Shown here in pieces: positions 6,312 to 12,347 of a stretch of 12,347 nt of DNA. A program made the translations under genes and the position numbers. The first letter of the stretch is position 1. Each line of letters opens with the position of its first letter. Source of the stretch: Phycisphaerales bacterium (GTDB lineage Bacteria; Planctomycetota; Phycisphaerae; Sedimentisphaerales; Anaerohalosphaeraceae); contig DRGS01000133.1 in assembly GCA_011053245.1 (NCBI GenBank), positions 1 to 12,347 of the forward strand, read 5' to 3'. The notes below the pieces were generated by a model, which saw only the letters and a program-made list of their open reading frames with translations, made no database searches and was not told where the DNA came from.

Positions 6312-7676
6312 ATGATCTACAATGTGCTCATCGTAGATGACGATCAGTCGCTAAACCGGCTGTTGCTGAAGGTCTTTGCGCAAAAGGCGATCCGTGCTAC
6401 TGTGGCGACAAATACCTTGACAGCCAATCAGCATCTTGACCAGAACAACTGGAACCTTGTCTTCATGGATCACCGACTCGCCTTTGAAAAAAACACAACT
6501 GCCTCGAAATTGTTTAAGCGGATCAGACGCGATTCGCCGGAACTGCCGATTCTCGTGGTAAGTAACGACAATTCGTCTCAAATGGCAGCGAAAGTGATAA
6601 AAGCAGGTGCAGCCGACTTCCTCACCAGGCCAATATCCCCGGATTCTTTAGGCCAGATAATAGATACTTTCCTTCCGCAGCACAATACTGACGTGACATT
6701 CTCCGATGTCGAACATAACATCATAGGGCAAAGCCCGTCCCTTCTGGAAACCATACGACTTGCCGGAAAAGTAGCTCCGACTTCGGCACCGGTACTCCTG
6801 ACGGGACAAAGCGGCACAGGCAAGGAACTTATCGCACAACTGATACACAACAAAAGCAAAAGGGCAAACGCTCCGTTCATAAAGATAAACTGTGCTTCAT
6901 TGAGTGACTCGCTGCTCGAAAGCGAACTCTTCGGCCACGAAAAAGGAGCGTTCACCGGCGCCGTCGCCAGACACAAAGGCAGATTTGAAAGAGCACATGG
7001 CGGAACACTGCTGCTTGACGAAATAACAGAAACGAAACCGGCATTCCAAGCCAGCCTGCTCAGGGTGCTTGAAGAAATGGACTTTGAACGTATTGGCGGC
7101 ACGGAAAACATCAACGTAAACGTACGCATCATAAGCACAACAAATAAGGACATACTCGCCGAAGTCGAAAAAGGAAATTTCCGGGCCGACCTATACTACA
7201 GACTTTCGGCAATAAGGTTTGTCGTACCGTCATTAAAGGACCGCAAAGACGATCTGCCGCTATTGATATGGCATTTTGTAAACCAATTCGCTTACGAAGC
7301 GGCAAGAGCGATAACTTCGATTGACCGGCGGATGCTTGAAATATTTGAAACGTATCATTGGCCGGGGAATATAAGGCAGTTAAAAAATGTCCTCAGAACA
7401 ACTCTAATACTCGGCTCAGGAGATACACTGTCGCTTGATGACACACCATGGTTGATCAAAGAATTACAACCGAAACTCGAAGAAAGTGATCTTAACCCGT
7501 TGCAACTGGCAGGAACCAAACTGCAAAAACTTGAACAGCAGGCGATACTTGCGACACTTAACCAGACAAAAGGCAACCAGACAAGAGCCGCCAAGGTGCT
7601 CGGGATCAGTGACCGTACGTTAAGAGACAAAATAAAACGATACCGACAGCAGGAAAAACTGTTAGCGGTAACATGA
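6312..7676 (+). CDS. Sigma-54-dependent response regulator (NtrC/FlrC type)
   Basis: The 454-residue protein has the full three-part layout of bacterial enhancer-binding proteins. Residues 1-120 are a receiver: acidic pair in LIVDDD (9-11), phospho-acceptor Asp53, Ser84 at the Thr/Ser position. The usual Lys before Pro is Arg106 (TRPIS), an oddity. Residues about 135-370 are the AAA+ domain: Walker A GQSGTGKE (165-172), GAFTGA (212-217) that contacts sigma-54, Walker B LLLDE (Asp236, Glu237), and an arginine-finger region FRADLYYRL. Residues about 417-445 are a Fis-type helix-turn-helix (NQTRAAKVLGISDRTLRDK). It should activate sigma-54 promoters, likely including the one at 2980 that heads its own operon. 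It begins five bases after the previous gene; a GTG at 6288 is an alternative start. No histidine kinase partner lies in the window. FleR/FlrC is the nearest functional analogy, but I give no symbol because orthology cannot be shown here. Confidence 0.93.
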   Translation: MIYNVLIVDDDQSLNRLLLKVFAQKAIRATVATNTLTANQHLDQNNWNLVFMDHRLAFEKNTTASKLFKRIRRDSPELPILVVSNDNSSQMAAKVIKAGAADFLTRPISPDSLGQIIDTFLPQHNTDVTFSDVEHNIIGQSPSLLETIRLAGKVAPTSAPVLLTGQSGTGKELIAQLIHNKSKRANAPFIKINCASLSDSLLESELFGHEKGAFTGAVARHKGRFERAHGGTLLLDEITETKPAFQASLLRVLEEMDFERIGGTENINVNVRIISTTNKDILAEVEKGNFRADLYYRLSAIRFVVPSLKDRKDDLPLLIWHFVNQFAYEAARAITSIDRRMLEIFETYHWPGNIRQLKNVLRTTLILGSGDTLSLDDTPWLIKELQPKLEESDLNPLQLAGTKLQKLEQQAILATLNQTKGNQTRAAKVLGISDRTLRDKIKRYRQQEKLLAVT

Positions 7677-7691
7677 AACTGAAATAAATGC

Positions 7692-7695
7692 GGAG
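7692..7695 (+). promoter_or_regulatory. Ribosome binding site that fixes the fliL start
   Basis: GGAG lies seven bases before the ATG at 7703. An in-frame ATG at 7688 overlaps this region and has no ribosome site of its own, so 7703 is preferred. Confidence 0.7.
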
Positions 7696-7702
7696 CAGCA
7701 AA

Positions 7703-8281
7703 ATGGCTGACAAAGAAGAAAAAAAAGAAGATCAAGAAGAAAAGAAGGAAGAGTCTAAAGAAAAAGAAGAGTCTTCCGGCTTAGGACTGAATACTTATCT
7801 GATCACAGCAGGTATTCTTCTCGCTGCGATTGTTGGTGGATTTTCGCTTGCGCAACTGATCGGACCAAATGCACTTACGCCATCCGAGGCAAAAGCTGAT
7901 ATGGAGAAAGTAGAAACATTCAATGAAATGATGGAAAACACCAGCGGCGATGAAAAGATATGGTACTACGACATTGAACCTCCTATCCTGTCAAATCTAA
8001 ACGAACCGGGAGTTACACGAATGCTCAGAGCGGCAATAACTCTCGAACTCAGTCCGAAGATGAGCCCGGAAAAAGGAGAGGCCTTCCTCGAAGAAAAAAC
8101 ACGAGTACTCAGGGGCTTTACCACAACTTACCTTGCCGAACTGACTCTCGAACAGGTAAGAGGTTCCAGAAATCTCACGAGACTACAGAACGAACTCAAG
8201 GAACATTTTAACGAACTACTCTTCCCGGAGAGCAAACCGTATGTCACCGGGGTCATTTTCAGGGACTTCATCATACAATGA
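7703..8281 (+). CDS. fliL: Flagellar basal body-associated protein FliL
   Basis: The 192-residue protein has the FliL layout: a short cytoplasmic tail, one membrane helix (about 31-53, TYLITAGILLAAIVGGFSLA), and a periplasmic domain of about 140 residues. FliL supports stator units around the motor. The periplasmic part shows the family pattern of a beta strand rich in hydrophobic residues (RMLRAAITLEL), a long helix, and a C-terminal strand ending VTGVIFRDFIIQ, close to the usual 'V..V.F..FVVQ' ending. The tail (residues 3-24) is almost entirely Lys and Glu, encoded by a nearly pure purine stretch, which is unusual. The gene is close behind the sigma-54 activator and its stop overlaps the FliM-family start by four bases (ATGA), a standard sign of coupled translation. 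Confidence 0.88.
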   Translation: MADKEEKKEDQEEKKEESKEKEESSGLGLNTYLITAGILLAAIVGGFSLAQLIGPNALTPSEAKADMEKVETFNEMMENTSGDEKIWYYDIEPPILSNLNEPGVTRMLRAAITLELSPKMSPEKGEAFLEEKTRVLRGFTTTYLAELTLEQVRGSRNLTRLQNELKEHFNELLFPESKPYVTGVIFRDFIIQ

Positions 8282-9246
8282 CAAATCCATTTGAAGACAA
8301 AAACCTGACACGTGAAAAACTACGTCAGCTTATAACCGCATCAGAAAAGCACGTCGAGCGAGACGAGCCTGCATCTGATATACCTGAGTTCGATTGGCAG
8401 GTGCCGCATCATTTCAATCCGGACGAGATTGCAATGCTTGACTCCTTTTCAAGAAAACTTGCCCTTCACATCAATAAAGCACTCATGGCGATGTGTCAGG
8501 GAGAATTCGAAGTGGACATCACCGGTATTGAGCAGCATTTTGCCTGCAATCTCAGTGACCTTGTATTAAAGGAACGGGGACAGCATCTTTTCCTGCCGTT
8601 CAATGACCCGGAAGGCAACCCGCATGGATACATCAGCATCTCGCCGCAAACAGCACATATCCTCATAGGACAGATGTTGAGAGATTCTGACACCGCAAAT
8701 GACATCGAAAGGGAATTGTCAAAACTTGAAGAATCCATCCTGATGGATGTCGTCGCCTCCATCGTTGATGCCTTTACGGATACGATAAAAGAAGCTGGCG
8801 GTGCAACGCTCAGGAGAATTTCGCGATTCTCAAAAGGCGATTGGCCGCTTGACGTAGATGGACTCAATGATTTGTGCAGTATTTCTTTTGTCGCAAACAA
8901 CCCCGAAGGAGCGATAGAAGCCACCTACACTATACTTTCAAACTTATTGGAGCCTGTTGTCGGTTCTAAAGTAATTCACGACCCCAACCCGACACCGCAG
9001 AAACTTGCCAATATGCTTATGCAGTCAATGCAGGATGTCCCAATAGAGGCCTCCGCCCAGCTCTGCCTGGCATCTGTAAGTCTCAATGACTTTATGAATC
9101 TCCAGCCGGGTGACACATTATTGTTAGGCAAGAAAACGGATGAACCGATCGATGTGCTATTGAACAACCATCCTTCATTTAAAGCTTATCCAACAAAATC
9201 ACTCGGCAAGTACGCCGTCATAATAACAAAACCAGACGAAGAATGA
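8278..9246 (+). CDS. fliM: Flagellar motor switch protein, FliM family
   Basis: This 322-residue protein has a FliM-like order: a short N-terminal peptide, a CheC-like middle domain (about 45-230, starting FNPDEIAMLDSFSRKLALHINKAL), and a C-terminal SpoA/FliN-like domain (about 255-316) with SLNDFMNLQPGDTLLL and a closing GKYAVIIT. In the motor, FliM joins FliG to FliN and receives CheY-P. Two usual signatures are altered. The CheY-binding peptide, normally LSQDEIDALL, is at best LTREKLRQLI (10-19), with acidic residues turned basic. The GGxG loop that contacts FliG, expected near residues 132-138, reads QMLRDSD. The frame overlaps fliL by four bases and fliN follows 30 bases on, which makes FliM the natural reading. 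A FliY-like relative is less likely because no CheC active-site E..N pair is evident. Confidence 0.85.
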   Translation: MTNPFEDKNLTREKLRQLITASEKHVERDEPASDIPEFDWQVPHHFNPDEIAMLDSFSRKLALHINKALMAMCQGEFEVDITGIEQHFACNLSDLVLKERGQHLFLPFNDPEGNPHGYISISPQTAHILIGQMLRDSDTANDIERELSKLEESILMDVVASIVDAFTDTIKEAGGATLRRISRFSKGDWPLDVDGLNDLCSISFVANNPEGAIEATYTILSNLLEPVVGSKVIHDPNPTPQKLANMLMQSMQDVPIEASAQLCLASVSLNDFMNLQPGDTLLLGKKTDEPIDVLLNNHPSFKAYPTKSLGKYAVIITKPDEE

Positions 9247-9276
9247 TTAACTTTAATATATATAGGAGCCTGTAAT

Positions 9277-9657
9277 ATGGCAGAGACAGAACAAGTTGAA
9301 GCTCCCGAGCAGGAGCAAAAATCAGATCAGGTTGAGGCACAAAACGTAGAATTCTCCGAGGCACAGGAAGGCGACGTCACCGCCGATGAGACAAGTCTCG
9401 ATATACTGCTTGATATAACAATGCCCATAACCGTAAATCTCGGCAAGGTTGAGGTGCCATTCAAACGACTGCTCCAGCTTGGACCGGGATCCGTACTACA
9501 GCTTGATAAAACAGTAGGCCAGCCCGCCGAACTATGTGTACAGGGTATTAAATTCGCCACAGGAGATATAGTTGTTGTAGACGGTTGTTATGCCGTAAGA
9601 ATGAAAGAAGTTCTCGGCATAGACCCGCCCGCACAACAGGCCGAGCAACAGGAATAA
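9277..9657 (+). CDS. fliN: Flagellar motor switch protein FliN
   Basis: The 126-residue product has an acidic, Gln/Glu-rich N-terminal tail (1-40) and one SpoA domain (about 41-112). Family features are visible: LLDITMPITVNLGKVEVPFKRLLQLGPGS has the usual 'V.LG...... LL.L..G' pattern, followed by LDK, a region where the partner DNA-like loop is absent, and GDIVVVDGCYAVRM in place of the common GE.VVV...G.RI. FliN forms the lower rim of the cytoplasmic C-ring with FliM and helps deliver export cargo to FlhA. The ATG at 9277 has a strong AGGAG site about eight bases upstream. The length is typical. It sits between fliM and flhA, as expected for an early flagellar operon. Confidence 0.93.
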   Translation: MAETEQVEAPEQEQKSDQVEAQNVEFSEAQEGDVTADETSLDILLDITMPITVNLGKVEVPFKRLLQLGPGSVLQLDKTVGQPAELCVQGIKFATGDIVVVDGCYAVRMKEVLGIDPPAQQAEQQE

Positions 9658-9670
9658 AATTATCGCCCTC

Positions 9671-9684
9671 GTACCGACCGGTAC
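9671..9684. repeat. Short palindrome in the fliN-flhA gap
   Basis: GTACCG (9671-9676) and CGGTAC (9679-9684) are perfect complements with two bases between. GTAC recurs 24 bases later. The repeat lies in the 53-base space before flhA, which lacks a strong ribosome site. It could be an operator or an mRNA hairpin affecting FlhA output; there is no T-run, so it is not a usual terminator. Confidence 0.35.
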
Positions 9685-9710
9685 AACGTTGAAAATGTAC
9701 GGATATATAC

Positions 9711-11831
9711 ATGGCAGAAAAAGAAATAATTAAATCCAGCACGCTGGCGGAACGACTGGCAGCACGCAGTAATATGATCTTCGCTGCGGGCCTTATCGCC
9801 ATCCTCGCAACCTTAATAATACCGCTGCCTACTTTCCTCCTCGACATCGGTATTGCATGCAGCATATCACTTTCAATAGCCGTATTGATAATCATACTTT
9901 CAACCAAAGAACCTATGGACCTTTCAACATTCCCGACACTATTGCTCAGTGTAACGCTCTTCAGACTTTCGTTGAATGTAGCTTCGACGAGACTCATTCT
10001 TATGCAGGGGAATGCCGGCTCCATCATTCATACATTCGGAAACTTCGTAGCGGGCGGCAATATCGTAGTCGGCCTGGTAATGTTTATAATACTCGTTGTG
10101 ATCCAGTTCATTGTTATCACAAAAGGTTCGCAAAGGATCAGTGAAGTCGGGGCAAGATTCGTTCTCGACGCCATGCCGGGTAAACAAATGGCCATCGACG
10201 CCGACCTCAATGCCGGAAATATCACCGATAAAGAAGCGAAAGAGCGACGAAAAAAGATCGTAAGCGAAAGTGAGTTCTACGGTGCCATGGATGGTGCCAG
10301 CAAATTCATTAGTGGTGATGCAAAGGCAGGACTGATCATCACAGCCGTCAATCTGGTAGGAGGCATCATTCTCGGCTACACCAATGGCATGACGATCGGT
10401 AATGCAGTAAAGCAATATTCAATACTGTCAATTGGTGACGGTCTTGTCAGTCAGATACCGTCGATCATTATCGCAATAGGCTCAGGTTTTCTTGTCAGTA
10501 AGGTCAGATCCGAAAACACTATGAGTCACGACCTTACAACGCAAATGCTCAAACACTCTCAACCAATTGCAATGGCGTCTGTGGCAATAGCCGCCTTTGC
10601 GTTTGTTCCGGGATTCCCAAAGTTACCTTTCCTCGTATTGGCTTCAGGATGTGCCTATTTCGCATGGGCGACAAAGAAAGCGGAAAAGCAGCAACCGGCA
10701 TCGGAAGAAAAAACGGACGTCGAGGTCGATACCGGAGACAAAACACCTGTCGAGGAACTGCTCGACGTCGACATTCTTTCGATACTCGTCGGCGTCAGGC
10801 TCATCAGCATGGTTGACCCGAGAAAAAAATCCAGCGTCTTCGATAGAATAGGTGCGTTGCGACGAAAATTCGCTCAACAACTCGGTATAATTATTCCCCT
10901 TGTCAGACTAAAGGATAACATTAACCTCGATCCGACCGCCTATGAAATAAAACTATACGACCATGTAATTGCATCCGGAAAGATAGAACCGGAAAGATTT
11001 CTTGCGATGGACTCCGGCTCGGTATCAAAACCTGTACAGGGATTGGCTACGCAGGAACCTGTCTACGGACTGCCGGCTCTATGGATAGCAGAAGCCGACA
11101 AGGAAGCCGCAGAGATCAACGGATACACGGTCATCGATCCGGAATCCGTACTCATTACGCACCTTTCGGAAACGCTCAACCGTTATGCTAACGAACTGCT
11201 CACACGCGAAGATGTCCAGAAACTCGTCGACCGTTTGCGACAGACCCAGCCGTCACTTGTCGGTGAAGTCGTCGGAGAGATCATAAACATTGGCCTGCTG
11301 CAGAAAATACTCCAGAACCTATTAAGAGAAAGTGTTTCGGTCAGGGATCTGACCCTGATACTCGAAACACTCGGCCAGAACGGTCAACGTACAAAGAGTG
11401 CTGCCCTTCTTACGGAGGTATCGAGAAAATCGCTCATAAGAGCGATCACCGAACAACACAAGGACTTGACCGGAACAATAAATGCCATAACACTCGACCC
11501 GGTGCTGGAGCATCATCTTGTATCGACGCTCAACCAACAAGGTGAATCAATGTCGCTGGAAATACCGCCGGAGATGGCCGCCGAACTTAACAGAAAAATT
11601 GCCGACGCGTGGAAATCGGCAATGGATAAATCTTATGATAATGTCATCATACTTTGTGACGCAAGGATCAGATCCGCGCTGTTTAACCTTATAGAAAGAA
11701 CTATACAGCGTTTACCTGTCGTTGCCTACGATGAGATCGTACCGGGAACGAATACCGTACCCGTAGAAACGGCAAAACTTACTGAAACCGCTGCTATGCT
11801 TAACGCACACAGTCAAACGGTTGGTGTTTAA
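9711..11831 (+). CDS. flhA: Flagellar type III export gate protein FlhA
   Basis: The 706-residue protein matches FlhA in length and pattern. Residues about 22-320 hold the membrane part with several hydrophobic helices, including IFAAGLIAILATLIIPLP and VVGLVMFIILVVIQFIVI. The family signature RFVLDAMPGKQMAIDADLNA lies at 149-168, and the conserved Asp in SKFISGDAKAG is Asp203, linked in other species to proton-driven export. A charged linker (about 321-350) leads to the cytoplasmic domain (about 350-690), which docks export substrates and chaperones. FlhA forms a nonameric ring in the export apparatus. The start at 9711 gives a short charged tail before the first helix, as usual; only a weak GGA lies upstream. 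The other export-gate genes (flhB, fliP, fliQ, fliR) are not in the window, so the gate is encoded in more than one place. Confidence 0.97.
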   Translation: MAEKEIIKSSTLAERLAARSNMIFAAGLIAILATLIIPLPTFLLDIGIACSISLSIAVLIIILSTKEPMDLSTFPTLLLSVTLFRLSLNVASTRLILMQGNAGSIIHTFGNFVAGGNIVVGLVMFIILVVIQFIVITKGSQRISEVGARFVLDAMPGKQMAIDADLNAGNITDKEAKERRKKIVSESEFYGAMDGASKFISGDAKAGLIITAVNLVGGIILGYTNGMTIGNAVKQYSILSIGDGLVSQIPSIIIAIGSGFLVSKVRSENTMSHDLTTQMLKHSQPIAMASVAIAAFAFVPGFPKLPFLVLASGCAYFAWATKKAEKQQPASEEKTDVEVDTGDKTPVEELLDVDILSILVGVRLISMVDPRKKSSVFDRIGALRRKFAQQLGIIIPLVRLKDNINLDPTAYEIKLYDHVIASGKIEPERFLAMDSGSVSKPVQGLATQEPVYGLPALWIAEADKEAAEINGYTVIDPESVLITHLSETLNRYANELLTREDVQKLVDRLRQTQPSLVGEVVGEIINIGLLQKILQNLLRESVSVRDLTLILETLGQNGQRTKSAALLTEVSRKSLIRAITEQHKDLTGTINAITLDPVLEHHLVSTLNQQGESMSLEIPPEMAAELNRKIADAWKSAMDKSYDNVIILCDARIRSALFNLIERTIQRLPVVAYDEIVPGTNTVPVETAKLTETAAMLNAHSQTVGV

Positions 11832-11856
11832 TCATATAATTGGGACCTCTGGAAAA

Positions 11857-11870
11857 CGGAGATGACCTTG
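11857..11870 (+). promoter_or_regulatory. Ribosome site with two possible starts for the 80-residue protein
   Basis: CGGAG at 11857-11861 touches the ATG at 11862, which is too close for normal use, but lies six bases before an in-frame TTG at 11868. An earlier GGA at 11851-11853 could serve the ATG instead. The two choices differ by two residues only. Confidence 0.35.
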
Positions 11871-12104
11871 AGAAAAAAAATTCGCTCAGTAGCGGCAACC
11901 GCGGCAGTTATGACCTTTTTTCTGATGTCCATCGTCAGTTGGTTCACGGGTGTCTCTCCGGGCACCGCTTCTGTCCGTGCTTGCGGAGGTGCTGTTATTA
12001 CATATTTAGTATTTTCGATAGTAGGTGGCATAATCGCCAATATTATCATAAATGAAATGGTGGAAAACAGATACCGCAAACTTGCCGAAAAGGATAATAT
12101 TTAG
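11862..12104 (+). CDS. Small two-helix membrane protein between flhA and the sigma factor
   Basis: The 80-residue protein has a basic N-terminus (MTLRKKIRS) and two hydrophobic segments: about 11-28 (ATAAVMTFFLMSIVSWF) and about 44-65 (AVITYLVFSIVGGIIANIIIN). It ends in a charged tail (ENRYRKLAEK). The first segment could be a signal anchor; the positive charges suggest both ends are in the cytoplasm. It follows flhA by 30 bases and its stop codon overlaps the sigma factor start by one base, so it belongs to the operon. I do not recognise the family. The location suggests a part in flagellar export or in control of the sigma factor, but nothing in the sequence shows which. Confidence 0.75.
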   Translation: MTLRKKIRSVAATAAVMTFFLMSIVSWFTGVSPGTASVRACGGAVITYLVFSIVGGIIANIIINEMVENRYRKLAEKDNI

Positions 12105-12347
12105 TGCCTGTAAAAGCAAAAAAAACTGACGCATATCAGGCTCCTGACTCAACCGCTGCATTTGCTGCTGAATTTATCGCTCCGGCTGAACCGGCGATTG
12201 ATAACTCTCATCTTCAGGGTGCGGCGATAAAGGCTTACGGTCAGCAGACCCGCAAGGATCGCGAAGATAAGATGATCCTCGATTTCCTGCCGATGGTTTA
12301 CAAAATAGTCAACAAGGTCGTCTCGTACCTCCACCCTCCGCTTTCAA
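12104..12347 (+). CDS. fliA: FliA/WhiG-type flagellar sigma factor, N-terminal part
   Basis: An open frame from GTG at 12104 runs past the window end (81 codons visible). The first 55 or so residues are a poorly conserved Ala-rich lead. They are followed by DKMILDFLPMVYKIVNKVVSYLHPPLS, which has the form of region 1.2/2.1 of sigma-28 factors, where 'YLPLVK.IA..L...LP..V' is typical. The GTG shares a base with the previous TAG stop, and AAAGGA lies about ten bases upstream, supporting this start. FliA directs transcription of late flagellar and chemotaxis genes. Ending an export/switch operon with it fits a sigma-54 to sigma-28 cascade. Only the N-terminus is visible, so another sigma-70-family member (for example sigma-B-like) cannot be fully excluded. 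Confidence 0.82.
   Translation, partial: MPVKAKKTDAYQAPDSTAAFAAEFIAPAEPAIDNSHLQGAAIKAYGQQTRKDREDKMILDFLPMVYKIVNKVVSYLHPPLS

Overview
The window looks like a piece of a Planctomycetes genome, most likely class Phycisphaerae. This is an inference. It rests on planctomycete-like flagellar genes and on a long, G-poor, repeat-filled intergenic region whose repeat units (AAAGCCAATTT, ATTCGTG pairs, CCCTAA-like runs) I recall from intergenic DNA and spurious protein entries of that group. No rRNA or tRNA is present to confirm it.

Left part (1-1824, minus strand): a two-gene unit reading out of the window. A 72-residue protein with a probable zinc-binding site is followed 14 bases later by a large protein that is cut off by the window edge. 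The visible 530 residues of the large protein contain a CHAT (caspase-like) protease domain with its His and Cys, then the start of a STAND-type NTPase with a P-loop and Walker B. This resembles a regulated protease of the kind found in bacterial conflict and immunity systems.

Middle part (1825-3083): about 1.26 kb with no convincing gene. It holds a 12-base direct repeat, an 89-base nested palindromic element, a consensus sigma-70 promoter (TTGACA, 17 bases, TATAAT) with a hairpin near its expected start site, the repeat-rich G-poor tract, an operator-like inverted repeat, and a consensus sigma-54 promoter just before the first flagellar-operon gene.

Right part (3084-12347, plus strand): a tightly packed operon, several genes overlapping by 1-4 bases. 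In order: a membrane-anchored STN-like/TPR protein, a secreted TPR-like protein, a sigma-54 activator with a receiver domain, fliL, a FliM-family switch protein, fliN, flhA, an 80-residue two-helix membrane protein, and the start of a FliA/WhiG-type flagellar sigma factor. The layout suggests a cascade. Sigma-54 RNA polymerase transcribes the operon, the operon encodes its own sigma-54 activator, it builds the stator/switch/export parts (FliL, FliM, FliN, FlhA), and it ends with the sigma factor expected to switch on late flagellar genes.

Most worth a second look: the CHAT-STAND pair, the nested palindromic element with its orphan promoter, the two unrecognised TPR proteins leading the flagellar operon, and a FliM that lacks the usual FliG-binding GGxG and has an altered CheY-binding N-terminus.
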